DNA of 64,000 nt from contig NC_012996.1 of assembly GCF_000026365.1 (NCBI RefSeq), forward strand, positions 682,001 to 746,000, written 5' to 3'. Positions 38,464 to 47,796 of the stretch are shown in pieces. The position numbers were made by a program, and so were the translations under genes. Below the pieces are notes generated by a model, which had not been told where the DNA came from, did no database searches, and saw nothing but the letters and a program-made list of their open reading frames with translations. Numbering within the stretch: the first letter of the stretch is position 1; every line of letters starts with the position of its first letter. Source of the DNA: Zygosaccharomyces rouxii (lineage: Eukaryota > Ascomycota > Saccharomycetes > Saccharomycetales > Saccharomycetaceae).

Positions 38464-39996
38464 ATGATTCGTTATTCCTCCCTGTTGACCAGGAGAACTA
38501 CCAATGCTATCAGAGTGTCTCAACGTTATTACTCCCAATCTTTTGATGATCCTGATTTATTTAGGACCAGGGCCCTAATCAATGGCAAATGGATCAAGAA
38601 GCCTGATTCATTCCCAGTGAGGAATCCTTCTACACAGGAAATTGTCGCAAAGGTATCAGATTGCCAATTGAGTGACTACGAGGATGCTATTGTTGGGGCT
38701 AAGGCTGCCTTTGATGAATTCCGCCATACTTCTCCGCAAGAAAGATCTGATATGCTGGAAAATTTGGGTAATTTGCTTATTGAAAATAAACAGGATTTAG
38801 CAAGATTAATCACTCTGGAAAATGGTAAACCCTTTGCAGATGCATTGGGTGAAGTGCTTTACAGCGCTAGTTATTTCAGGTGGTTCTCACAAGAAGCTGT
38901 ACGCATGTATGGTACAGTTATACCTGGTCCAAGCGGTAATAAGCAGATGTTTTCAATTAGACAACCATTGGGTGTAGTGGGGATTATGACCCCTTGGAAT
39001 TTCCCTAGTGCCATGTTAGCCAGGAAAGTAGCACCAGCACTGGCAACCGGTAATACTTGTGTAGTTAAACCTGCATCAGAGACTCCTTTGAGTGCTTTAG
39101 TAATTGGTTGGCTCTGTCAGCAAGCTGGATTCCCGCCAAGTACTTGCAGCATTTTACCAACTTCCAAGACCCCAGAAGTGGGTAAGTTATTATGTGGACA
39201 CGATTTGGTGAAGAAGGTCACATTTACTGGCTCCACTAGAGTCGGTAGACTGTTAATGGCCCAATGTGCTCAGGACAGTAAAATTATCAAGAAGGTCTCG
39301 ATGGAACTCGGCGGTAACGCACCTTTTATTATCTTTAACGATGCAGATCTGGACAAGGCTCTCAATGGTATCATCGGATGTAAATTCAGACAATCAGGAC
39401 AAACCTGTGTTTGTGCCAATAGAATATTTGTGCACAAGGATGTTTATGACGAATTTGCAACTCGTTTGGTAAAGAGAATGATCAGCACTTTCAACTTGGG
39501 TGATGGATTCAACGAAAAAGTGACTCATGGACCATTGATCAGTGCTGCTGCTGTAGAGAAAGTATCCCAACTTGTTGAAGATGCCAAGCAAAAGGGTGCT
39601 GAAGTTTTAGCTGGCGGTAAGAAGGCGGAAGCCTTGGGTCCATACTTCTATCGCCCAACTGTTTTAAGCGGTGTCAATGAATCAATGGATATCTTTCATA
39701 CAGAGGTGTTTGGCCCCGTTGCATCTTTGGTCAAGTTTGAAGACACTGAAGAAGTAATTAGAATGGCTAACAACACCGATGTTGGCCTAGCTGGGTACTT
39801 TTACACTCAAGATATTAACAGGGCCCAAGAAATTGCGCTAAGGATGGAGACCGGTATGGTTGGTATCAACACTGGTGCCATTAGTGATGCTGCTCTGCCT
39901 TTTGGTGGTATTAAGAATTCAGGATTAGGTAGAGAAGGTTCTTTACACGGTCTTGAAGATTACACCGAATTAAAATCCATTGTATTGCAAGCATGA
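38464..39996 (+). CDS. Succinate-semialdehyde dehydrogenase family, mitochondrial type
   Basis: 510 residues from the ATG at 38464. The family oxidises succinate semialdehyde to succinate with NAD(P)+, the last step of GABA degradation. Seen: NAD-binding TPWNFPSAMLARK and FTGSTRVGR, catalytic Glu in ELGGNAPF, and catalytic Cys in GQTCVCANR. The C-terminus is PFGGIKNSGLGREGSLHGLEDYTELK. The first about 35 residues (IRYSSLLTRRTTNAIRVSQRYY) are Arg/Ser-rich with no acidic residue, a probable mitochondrial presequence; S. cerevisiae Uga2 lacks one. The gene lies between PIM1 and MCM2, which are adjacent in S. cerevisiae, so this may be a lineage separate from UGA2 (YBR006W). Substrate is inferred. 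Confidence 0.85.
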   Translation: MIRYSSLLTRRTTNAIRVSQRYYSQSFDDPDLFRTRALINGKWIKKPDSFPVRNPSTQEIVAKVSDCQLSDYEDAIVGAKAAFDEFRHTSPQERSDMLENLGNLLIENKQDLARLITLENGKPFADALGEVLYSASYFRWFSQEAVRMYGTVIPGPSGNKQMFSIRQPLGVVGIMTPWNFPSAMLARKVAPALATGNTCVVKPASETPLSALVIGWLCQQAGFPPSTCSILPTSKTPEVGKLLCGHDLVKKVTFTGSTRVGRLLMAQCAQDSKIIKKVSMELGGNAPFIIFNDADLDKALNGIIGCKFRQSGQTCVCANRIFVHKDVYDEFATRLVKRMISTFNLGDGFNEKVTHGPLISAAAVEKVSQLVEDAKQKGAEVLAGGKKAEALGPYFYRPTVLSGVNESMDIFHTEVFGPVASLVKFEDTEEVIRMANNTDVGLAGYFYTQDINRAQEIALRMETGMVGINTGAISDAALPFGGIKNSGLGREGSLHGLEDYTELKSIVLQA

Positions 39997-40061
39997 TTAG
40001 TAGTTGGATATACGCTGTATAGCCCTACTATGTTATATAAGTTGAAACGTTAGAAAAAATA

Positions 40062-41105
40062 TCATTTTGAAGTCTCCTCTGGTCGTTGGAAAAAACTCTT
40101 TATATCTTCTTCCTTGACCACATTTCCAGTCTCTGCAAATGGTTTTAAAAATTCGTTGAGTTTCATCTTCAATGCATTGAAGGCAGAAATACCAGCTATC
40201 GCCTGTTCCCTATGCATTGCATTTCTTAAAACGTTTGACACCAGGTCATCAGGAGCATCTTCACCATCGTCAGCAGGTTCGTAAACAGGTTCATCTTTGA
40301 TCAAAAATGGTACTAGATCATTTAAAAATAGGTACAATTTATCATTATGATCTTCGATAGAATCCTTGAGTTCCCCCAATTTTTCTGAGAACCCTTCTTT
40401 GAGAAAGATGGAATATTCGTCGTTATTATGTTGTGAATCCACTTCATTAGCGGATCTTTTCATACCACTGGTTGGTTTAGAGTCCTCTTTGTCTTCTTCT
40501 ACACCATGAGCCAAGGTATGGGCAACAATCTTCTCACCCAATGGGTGTGAGATAATTCTTTTAAGATAGTAATCATACTTCTTAGCACATTTCCAGCATA
40601 TGTATGCATCAAAGGACTCCAAAGGTGGTATTTTCTTACCCATACAGCTATCATGGTACCAATCCTCATTACATTCTGTACCTAGGACACACTGTATCAT
40701 AGTATCATTAGAATCTGGGTCGTACTCCTTCTCACATTCGCAAAATAATCCTCGGAAATTCTGACCATACCTGTTGGTCAAGCTAGGTACATCTGATTCC
40801 CTATTCTTACGTAGCTGGCATCTGAAGCCTTCTTCTCCTGGCTCCTGGTTATCTCTTTCAGTCCCACAATCACAGGTGAAATGCCTTTTGGTGAATAATT
40901 CCACTATATCACATTTTGTATGGCATTGAATAGAACATGAATAACATAGTCCAATGTTCTTATGGGATCGACACGCAAATACTGACTGTTTTAATGGCCC
41001 CATCTCATAGGTACACGTCTTAGGTTCCCAAGGCATCAGTTCTCTTGCTTCTTGTTCCAACTCATCCTGGCGTGATATATATTCAGATGCACTTATATCT
41101 GACAT
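40062..41105 (-). CDS. UBR-box and PHD-finger protein, UBR7/mlo2-like
   Basis: 347 residues. The N-terminal UBR box (about residues 30-105) has the Cys/His array CTYEMGPLKQSVFACRSH, LCYSCSIQCHTKC and FTCDCGT. A PHD finger follows (about 125-185: FCECEKEYDP, MIQCVLGTECNEDWYHDSC, ICWKCAKK). This UBR box plus PHD order is that of human UBR7 and fission yeast mlo2. UBR7 has been reported as an E3 for histone H2B; UBR boxes bind N-degrons. I know of no S. cerevisiae orthologue, and the gene sits in the PIM1-MCM2 gap with the dehydrogenase. The promoter is shared divergently with MCM2 (250 bases). Confidence 0.88.
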   Translation of the reverse strand: MSDISASEYISRQDELEQEARELMPWEPKTCTYEMGPLKQSVFACRSHKNIGLCYSCSIQCHTKCDIVELFTKRHFTCDCGTERDNQEPGEEGFRCQLRKNRESDVPSLTNRYGQNFRGLFCECEKEYDPDSNDTMIQCVLGTECNEDWYHDSCMGKKIPPLESFDAYICWKCAKKYDYYLKRIISHPLGEKIVAHTLAHGVEEDKEDSKPTSGMKRSANEVDSQHNNDEYSIFLKEGFSEKLGELKDSIEDHNDKLYLFLNDLVPFLIKDEPVYEPADDGEDAPDDLVSNVLRNAMHREQAIAGISAFNALKMKLNEFLKPFAETGNVVKEEDIKSFFQRPEETSK

Positions 41106-41355
41106 GCTAAAAAGTTATTAGGTCAAATACTTGATGATCTCAAGGTCTCTTTATCATGAAGTTGTAAGTGATGATTAGTTGTATCAGTTTTCCAGTTGAG
41201 GAAGTTCATCGATCTTCTGAAAAAAACGTTCAACAAGAATAAGCCTTTAAAGAAAAGGTCATTATTAGACAGAGAAAGCACATTGGGAGCTTCTAGAAGG
41301 TTGTTAACGAAATACAGGAGCCCAGAAACACCATAGTGCCTTAGTTCCTACTAGG

Positions 41356-43971
41356 ATGGCTGATAACAGAAGACGTAGACGTGAGAATGACGAAGATTCA
41401 GATTCTGACAATGAAATTCCACCATCTTCCCCTCAACCCTTAGGCAGAGCTGCCTATGATACTGTTTCTTCACCTATTGGAGCTCCAGATTCTGATCTGC
41501 TAGAAAATCCTGAAGGTGAGGACGATGAGATTCAAGATGATCCTGATTTGGATGAGTTAGAAGAGCAGATGAATGAAGTGGATCTTATGGGTGATGATAT
41601 GTATGGAGATTACGAAGCAGATCCTGAAAGAGATCGTTACGATGAGACACACGTTGATGATGCCGAGCAGCAAGAATTATCTCTTGCTGACAGGCGTCGA
41701 ATTGATGCACAATTGAACCAAAGAGATAGATTATTGAAAGATGGAGCATATATGGATGATGATGACGCTGCAGATGCCACACAACTAGATGAAATGGGGT
41801 TGCCCATACAGAGAAGAAGACGAAGAAGGCAGTATGAAGATGTGGATGCTGATGATGATTTGCTGGATGATATGGAAATTGATCCACTAACGGAAGAATT
41901 AACACTAGAATCCTTGAGTAATGTGAAGGCTAACAGTTATGCAGAGTGGATTACACAACCCAATGTTTCAAGAACCATTGCTAGAGAATTAAAATCATTT
42001 TTGCTGGAATATACAGATGAGACTGGTCGCTCAGTGTACGGTGCACGTATTAGAACACTCGGTGAAACGAATTCAGAATCTCTAGAGGTCAACTACAGGC
42101 ATTTAGCAGAATCTAAGGCCATCTTAGCACTTTTCTTGGCCAAATGTCCTAGTGAAATGCTGAAGATCTTCGATTTGGTGGCTATGGAAGCAACAGAATT
42201 GCACTATCCAGACTATGCTAGAATTCATTCAGAGATTCACGTTAGAATTTCTGATTTCCCAACTATCCACAGTTTACGTGAATTGCGTGAGGCTAATTTA
42301 AACACTTTGGTTCGTGTAACAGGTGTGGTAACAAGAAGAACAGGTGTTTTCCCACAATTGAAATATGTTAAATTCAATTGTTTGAAATGTGGATCCATCT
42401 TAGGTCCATTTTTTCAAGATTCTAATGAGGAAATACGTATTTCCTTCTGTACCAATTGTAGATCGAAGGGTCCATTCACAGTTAATGGTGAGAAAACAGT
42501 TTACAGAAACTATCAGAGGATCACATTACAAGAGGCACCAGGTACAGTTCCCGCTGGTCGTCTTCCCAGACACAGAGAAGTTATCTTGCTAGCAGATTTA
42601 GTTGATATTTCTAAACCAGGTGAAGAAGTGGAAGTGACAGGAATATACAAGAACAACTATGACGGTAATTTAAATGCTAAGAATGGTTTCCCTGTTTTTG
42701 CCACCATTTTAGAAGCTAATTCTATCAAAAGAAGGGAGGGGAATGCTTTGAACGACGATGAAGAAGGTTTGGATGTGTTCAGTTGGACCGAAGAGGAAGA
42801 ACGTGAATTTAGAAAGATGTCGAGAGATAGAGGTATTATCGATAAAATAATATCATCAATGGCGCCCTCCATTTTTGGTCACAGAGATATTAAGACCGCT
42901 ATTGCTTGCTCATTGTTTGGTGGTGTGCCCAAGAATGTCAATGGGAAACACGCGATCCGTGGTGACATTAATATTTTATTACTTGGTGATCCAGGTACCG
43001 CTAAATCTCAAATTCTAAAATATGCAGAAAAAACTGCCCATAGAGCCGTCTTCACTACCGGTCAAGGTGCATCTGCTGTGGGTTTGACAGCTTCTGTGAG
43101 AAAAGATCCCATCACTAAAGAATGGACTCTAGAAGGTGGTGCGCTTGTCTTGGCTGATAAAGGTATATGTCTTATTGACGAATTTGATAAGATGAACGAT
43201 CAGGATCGTACGTCTATTCACGAAGCTATGGAACAACAGAGTATATCTATTTCGAAAGCTGGTATTGTGACGAGTTTACAGGCACGTTGTTCTATACTGG
43301 CAGCTGCTAACCCTAATGGAGGTCGCTATAATTCAACTCTGCCGTTAGCACAAAATGTGAATTTGACGGAACCCATTTTATCCAGATTCGACGTTCTCTG
43401 CGTAGTAAGAGATTTCGTTGATGAGGAATCAGATGAAAGGTTAGCTGCTTTCGTGGTAGATTCACACATCAGATCGCACCCAGAAAACGATCCAGATGAA
43501 CTTGATAGACAACGTGGAGAAGATGGTGACGCAATGAAAGATGATGGTAATGAAGATGAAGGTTACGAGCATCTAACCGCTAGGCAACGCCGTTTACAAA
43601 GGCAGAGAAAGAAAGAAGAAGAAGTTTCACCAATCCCACAAGAACTTCTTATCAAATATATACATTATGCCAGGACCAAAATACTGCCAAAGTTACATCA
43701 AATGGATATGAACAAAGTGAGTAGAGTGTATGCGGATTTAAGACGTGAAAGCATTTCTACAGGTTCTTTCCCCATTACTGTTCGTCATTTGGAATCAATA
43801 TTAAGAATTGCAGAGTCTTTTGCAAAGATGAGGTTATCAGAATTTGTTTCTTCTTGGGATTTGGATAGAGCCATAAAAGTTGTTGTTGATTCATTCGTGG
43901 ATGCTCAAAAGATCAGTGTACGTCGTCAACTACAAAGATCGTTCGCCATATATACTTTGGGTCACCATTAG
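41356..43971 (+). CDS. MCM2: Mcm2, replicative helicase subunit
   Basis: 871 residues, against 868 in S. cerevisiae. Mcm2 is a subunit of the Mcm2-7 hexamer, which unwinds DNA at replication forks. The N-terminal 180 residues are acidic and disordered, with the histone H3-H4 binding region and serine sites for DDK in the family. A zinc finger CLKCGSILGPFF with CTNCRSKG lies near residues 350-375. The AAA+ core has Walker A GDPGTAKSQ, Walker B ICLIDEFDKM and arginine finger LSRFD. The C-terminal winged helix ends in LQRSFAIYTLGHH. Divergent from the UBR7-like gene. Confidence 0.98.
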   Translation: MADNRRRRRENDEDSDSDNEIPPSSPQPLGRAAYDTVSSPIGAPDSDLLENPEGEDDEIQDDPDLDELEEQMNEVDLMGDDMYGDYEADPERDRYDETHVDDAEQQELSLADRRRIDAQLNQRDRLLKDGAYMDDDDAADATQLDEMGLPIQRRRRRRQYEDVDADDDLLDDMEIDPLTEELTLESLSNVKANSYAEWITQPNVSRTIARELKSFLLEYTDETGRSVYGARIRTLGETNSESLEVNYRHLAESKAILALFLAKCPSEMLKIFDLVAMEATELHYPDYARIHSEIHVRISDFPTIHSLRELREANLNTLVRVTGVVTRRTGVFPQLKYVKFNCLKCGSILGPFFQDSNEEIRISFCTNCRSKGPFTVNGEKTVYRNYQRITLQEAPGTVPAGRLPRHREVILLADLVDISKPGEEVEVTGIYKNNYDGNLNAKNGFPVFATILEANSIKRREGNALNDDEEGLDVFSWTEEEEREFRKMSRDRGIIDKIISSMAPSIFGHRDIKTAIACSLFGGVPKNVNGKHAIRGDINILLLGDPGTAKSQILKYAEKTAHRAVFTTGQGASAVGLTASVRKDPITKEWTLEGGALVLADKGICLIDEFDKMNDQDRTSIHEAMEQQSISISKAGIVTSLQARCSILAAANPNGGRYNSTLPLAQNVNLTEPILSRFDVLCVVRDFVDEESDERLAAFVVDSHIRSHPENDPDELDRQRGEDGDAMKDDGNEDEGYEHLTARQRRLQRQRKKEEEVSPIPQELLIKYIHYARTKILPKLHQMDMNKVSRVYADLRRESISTGSFPITVRHLESILRIAESFAKMRLSEFVSSWDLDRAIKVVVDSFVDAQKISVRRQLQRSFAIYTLGHH

Positions 43972-44069
43972 TGTTTCCGACTTTTCGTGTAACTATAGTA
44001 ATAACATATATATATATGTGTTTATTATGTGTGTGAATTTGGTAGTAATATACAATTTACATGGAAATT

Positions 44070-46121
44070 TTAGGCGGTTGCCTCCTCCTTGGGAGTTTCC
44101 TTTTGTTCACCATTTGTTTCTTTCTTTTCCTCTTCGGTTTCTTCCTTTGATTCTACTTTCTTATTTCTTGCACTATTGGATTTAGGCAAATTTTCAACAC
44201 CAAATAATCTGTACAACAGTTCTTGGGTGTCTTCTTTGCAAACCATCAAGTTGATACATTTGTTACCTTTCCACACTGGTAGGAACAGATTTTCCTTGCC
44301 AGAACCGTCTCTTTCAACTTCAATGAAGGCACAACCGTTGGAGATGTCCTTAGTCTGTTGCACGAATTCATCTCCAATTTTTTCTCCGATTATTTCAAAG
44401 CTTGGGAAAGATTCTTCAAGCAACAATTTCAATAATTCTTCGTTTGTCTTTATGATTCTGTTAGAGGTCATGTGGTGCTTCATGATAGGTAGAGCTTCAC
44501 TTTGAATTCTCCAAGAGCATTCAAGGGCACTCTTTTGGGCCACAAATAATCTGACACCAGAATAAATGATCTTCAATCTTTCATCGTTTGCCTGAATCAA
44601 ATCACGTAAAGCGGGACACACGGTGTAAACCACTCTTGTAGGTTCACCAGTAGCGTTACGCACGAGACAGGTATTTCTATCAAATATGTCATCAATACCG
44701 TAGAATCCCCAGCAAGTCTTCAAGGCTTCATGGTTAGGATCCACGAATGCAAATGGCTCTTCGTTAGCATCACGAGGTAATCTTTCCTTCTTTTCAGAAG
44801 CAGGTGCTGAGGTGGACGTGGATTCCGTCTTAGCCTTCTTGTTAGCAGGCTCTTCTGAAGCTTTAGTGTCAGCTTGAGGAGTGGATTCAGGTTCTTCCAC
44901 TTTCTCCAAAACAGTAATGAAAAATCCACCAGTGTTTTGTTGATGAGGGTAGACTCTAACGCAGTAATCTAGATGGAAACGTGCAGCTTCTTCATCGGTT
45001 GGTGGGAACCAACTGTCATTTGTTCCATCCTCACCTTTCTCCTTAGTTTCCATGTTACGATTTAGGACGGGCCACTGGTTAATACCGTTAGATCTAACCA
45101 GACCTGGTAATTTATCGCTGCAATCGACTAATCTAACCTTACCACCCCATTTTCTAAGGGCTTCGGCAACCACAGCTTCATTTTCAATAGGATTCATGGA
45201 ACAAGTAGAGTAAACCAATCTACCGCCAGATTTCAAAAGGTGTAACCCTCTATTAAGGATGTTTAATTGAACGTTATGCAATGCCAACCCATTTTGAGTA
45301 GTCCAATCTCTCCAGACGTTAACATTCTTCCTCATGGTACCGTCACCGGAACAAGGCACATCACAAAGGACTCTATCAAATCTAAGAATATCCTTCTTGT
45401 TAGTGTGATCTGGATGAGCCTTAACTCTTGGGAAAAATTGGGCATCGTGATTGACCACAATAAGGTTAGCACTATTCAATCTTTTCAACTGGTGCACCAA
45501 CATGTGGGATCTCTTGGCGTCAGCATCGTTGGCCACAACAAATCCAGAAGGTTCATCGTTATCTCTATGAAGATACTCAATCATTTGAGCGGTCTTTGAA
45601 CCGGGCGCTGCGCACATATCTAAGACGGTATGGTGTGGTTGAACATCCAAAAGCGTTGGTGGAATCATAGATACAGCTTCTTGTCTGGATATGTTCCCTA
45701 CGGCATTCTCTACCACTAGGAATCTTTGCATTTTAGCAAATTGTGGATTTTTCCTAATGACAGATTTGGGGACATCGATTTGCCAGGCCAGATGGTTTGG
45801 ATACCAAGGCAATTCCACAGGTGGTTTAACAGGTTCACCTTCGAATTCGATACCGGTCAAATTAGCCAAATGTCTTTGTTGGAATAAATCTAAGACTTCT
45901 TGAGCATGAGCTCTTGACCCAGTGATTCTAAAAGTTAAGGGCAATGCAGCTTGGCAGGTACTTTTAAAGACAGGCCAATCTTCTTCAGAGATCAATCCCA
46001 ATTTTTTGTAATATTGTTCCCATTTTTCATTCTCCTTAACTAATTCAGACCAACCTCTACCGTTATCATCATCGTTACGAGCACCAAAGGTCTTGCCCTT
46101 TTTAAAATTTCTTCTACCCAT
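44070..46121 (-). CDS. NCL1: Ncl1 (Trm4) tRNA m5C methyltransferase
   Basis: 683 residues from the ATG at 46121; the six upstream codons open only with TTG. Ncl1 makes 5-methylcytosine in tRNAs at positions 34, 40, 48 and 49 in the nucleus. The SAM-binding Rossmann fold has DMCAAPGSKTAQ, and the two catalytic cysteines are in DVPCSGDGTM (motif IV) and YSTCSMNPIENEAVV (motif VI). The C-terminal domain KGNKCINLMVCKEDTQELLYRLFG and a Glu/Lys tail match the S. cerevisiae protein (684). A PAC-type GATGAGATGAG lies 77 bases upstream. Neighbours MCM2 and RRN10 are as on S. cerevisiae chromosome II. Confidence 0.97.
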   Translation of the reverse strand: MGRRNFKKGKTFGARNDDDNGRGWSELVKENEKWEQYYKKLGLISEEDWPVFKSTCQAALPLTFRITGSRAHAQEVLDLFQQRHLANLTGIEFEGEPVKPPVELPWYPNHLAWQIDVPKSVIRKNPQFAKMQRFLVVENAVGNISRQEAVSMIPPTLLDVQPHHTVLDMCAAPGSKTAQMIEYLHRDNDEPSGFVVANDADAKRSHMLVHQLKRLNSANLIVVNHDAQFFPRVKAHPDHTNKKDILRFDRVLCDVPCSGDGTMRKNVNVWRDWTTQNGLALHNVQLNILNRGLHLLKSGGRLVYSTCSMNPIENEAVVAEALRKWGGKVRLVDCSDKLPGLVRSNGINQWPVLNRNMETKEKGEDGTNDSWFPPTDEEAARFHLDYCVRVYPHQQNTGGFFITVLEKVEEPESTPQADTKASEEPANKKAKTESTSTSAPASEKKERLPRDANEEPFAFVDPNHEALKTCWGFYGIDDIFDRNTCLVRNATGEPTRVVYTVCPALRDLIQANDERLKIIYSGVRLFVAQKSALECSWRIQSEALPIMKHHMTSNRIIKTNEELLKLLLEESFPSFEIIGEKIGDEFVQQTKDISNGCAFIEVERDGSGKENLFLPVWKGNKCINLMVCKEDTQELLYRLFGVENLPKSNSARNKKVESKEETEEEKKETNGEQKETPKEEATA

Positions 46122-46197
46122 TGAAGATCTATTTGACAATATGCAATCTCCTCCAGTGACTAACTACTGATAAAAGTAACAATCACGTATAATAGCT

Positions 46198-46211
46198 GAT
46201 GAGATGAGATG
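46198..46211 (+). promoter_or_regulatory. PAC box before NCL1
   Basis: GATGAGATGAGATG lies 77 bases upstream of the NCL1 start, in the same orientation relative to the gene as the PAC box of DBP3 and the repeat before RSA1. Confidence 0.6.
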
Positions 46212-46272
46212 GGACTAACAGGTACTAAACAATTCTAAAATTTTCATGCATCACGAACCACGAAGAACGTGA

Positions 46273-46689
46273 TCATATGTTAGCGGGAGAATCTCTGTAA
46301 TTGATAGCTTTGGATACAGATTGCGAAGATCCCGATGCCAATTCGCCGTTAGAGTCCCTTAAGTAATCTTTGACCCATTGTTCAACCAAAAGTCCCAGTG
46401 TCAACAAACTTGTCTCGTCAAAAGCTTCAGTTAAGTGTGGATATTTTTGTAAACAGAGTTGGGTAGCAAAATAGTGTAGTACCCTTAGATCAATACTTGG
46501 AACTAGCTCACCTGTGAAGAGTCCATCTTTTCTGTCCTTATCACTTGCTATTTCTAACTCTTCACGCGTCTTGAACGGAATCGGTACTAACCCACCAACT
46601 TTTTGAGTCAAAACCTCATCTGCACTTACCTTATGGGTGCCATAATCGACGATTAGATCACTGCATGCTTCGTAAACCGTTCTATCCAT
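46273..46689 (-). CDS. RRN10: Rrn10, RNA polymerase I upstream activation factor subunit
   Basis: 138 residues, against 145 in S. cerevisiae. Rrn10 is a small subunit of UAF, which binds the rDNA upstream element and blocks Pol II there. The match covers MDRTVYEACSDLIVDYGTHKVSADEVL, FTGELVPSIDLRVLHYFATQLC and LTLGLLVEQWVKDYL, with the chromosome II neighbour NCL1. No catalytic motif is expected. A Reb1 site lies 117 bases upstream. Confidence 0.92.
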   Translation of the reverse strand: MDRTVYEACSDLIVDYGTHKVSADEVLTQKVGGLVPIPFKTREELEIASDKDRKDGLFTGELVPSIDLRVLHYFATQLCLQKYPHLTEAFDETSLLTLGLLVEQWVKDYLRDSNGELASGSSQSVSKAINYRDSPANI

Positions 46690-47112
46690 TAGATATGTGT
46701 ATAGTTAAGTAAATGGGATGGGCGGCTATCTTGTTTTTCCTCTTCTCTACTCCTTAAGTCTTAAACTTTATTTCGGGTTTCTTCTTATATACCCCTCGAA
46801 AATCGTTACCCGCTCGTAGTGACCCTTCACCCGTTCGAATCATGGCAAGAGTAGAAAAAAGTTTATATTGTCATGGCGTAACATTTACTTCGAAAACGGG
46901 GGGAAGGATGTTCCCTATTTCCAATTCCTTTCCAAATCGTTTCTCAAACCGTTTTGTTCCAATCTGGCTGTAGATGTTTGAACGGTGGCAGATATCCGCA
47001 TGCATTTCGGCAGTGTCGCACCGAAAAAAAAGACTCCTTCTACGGAGAACCCGTAGTAAGTCCGTAAGTACCTACAACACTGAAATGACTCTTCTCAGTC
47101 AGTCAAGGGAGC
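46690..47112. other. RRN10 promoter region
   Basis: 423 bases between RRN10 and the 3' end of SCR1. A Reb1 site TTACCCG is at 46806-46812, followed by a related ACCCGTTCG. Nothing else recognised. Confidence 0.6.
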
Positions 47113-47648
47113 AAAAAATAGTTTTGTACACCCCACGCTGCAAGCAACGTACCTTTACTGGTGGGTAATTATCAGCGACACCGCCCGTTAAGATTGGCAC
47201 AGGGCCAACCCAGTCTGCACTTGTACTCGGAGAACTAGTGCTATCCCGGCCGCCTCCATCACGGGTCGCCCTCGCTGTGCTGGATGAAACTCCCCTTCAG
47301 CGGTCAAGGCGAGGCCCACAAGGAACCCGTAACTACTTTGCCACACGCCCAGGAACACGGATTTCTCTCGTGCCCGAACGCGCAAACAAACCCCGCGAAG
47401 ATCGATAATAACCGGGACACGTTAACCCCGAGTCCCTCTCTCTGAGACCGCCAAGATTGACGGCCTCGGCAACTGGAAGCGAGAGAAGGATGACGGTTGT
47501 CGCCGACGCGCAGTGCGGAGCCCCACGGGAAGGTGAGTACCCCTTGCCACGCCGAAACGTGACATGCTAACCTACGTCCGACTGCGAGGATTGAACCAAA
47601 GTCAGAAATCCCAAGGTGTACAATTCCACCATTGAGCCATTACAGCTG
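47113..47648 (-). ncRNA. SCR1: Signal recognition particle RNA (7SL)
   Basis: The RNA begins near 47648 with GCTGTAATGGCT, the same as the 5' end of S. cerevisiae SCR1 as I recall it and the conserved SRP9/14-binding TGTAAT motif. An internal Pol III A box TGGCTCAATGGTGG is at 47626-47639, and a B box GGTTCAATCC at 47588-47597. A T6 terminator on the minus strand lies at 47113-47118, giving about 536 nt (522 in S. cerevisiae). The body is strikingly GC-rich against the AT-rich surroundings and has no protein frame. The location beside GDI1 agrees with S. cerevisiae chromosome V. The exact 3' end is inferred. Confidence 0.9.
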
Positions 47649-47731
47649 GAGTCGTAGACGACTTATTCCTTTACATACTACCTGCTATTATGCATGTGAC
47701 ATCTTATCCAATGTCTATGTCAACTTGTTAT

Positions 47732-47742
47732 CTCATCTCATC
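47732..47742 (-). promoter_or_regulatory. PAC box before the zinc-knuckle gene
   Basis: CTCATCTCATC on the + strand is GATGAGATGAG on the other. It lies 55 bases upstream of the ATG at 47797, between this gene and divergent SCR1. Confidence 0.55.
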
Positions 47743-47796
47743 ATACTTCTTCTCATTAGTGGAGTTCTCATCAGCATCAAAAGTATCCATAAATTA

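Noticed and set aside
47188..47385. A 65-codon minus-strand frame in the GC-rich block.
   Set aside because: It lies inside the SCR1 RNA gene; openness there reflects base composition, not coding.
47632..47796. N-terminal extension of the zinc-knuckle protein by 55 residues with a hydrophobic stretch.
   Set aside because: The extension opens with TTG, overlaps the SCR1 5' end and includes the PAC box. The ATG at 47797 gives a protein that starts at the conserved helix.
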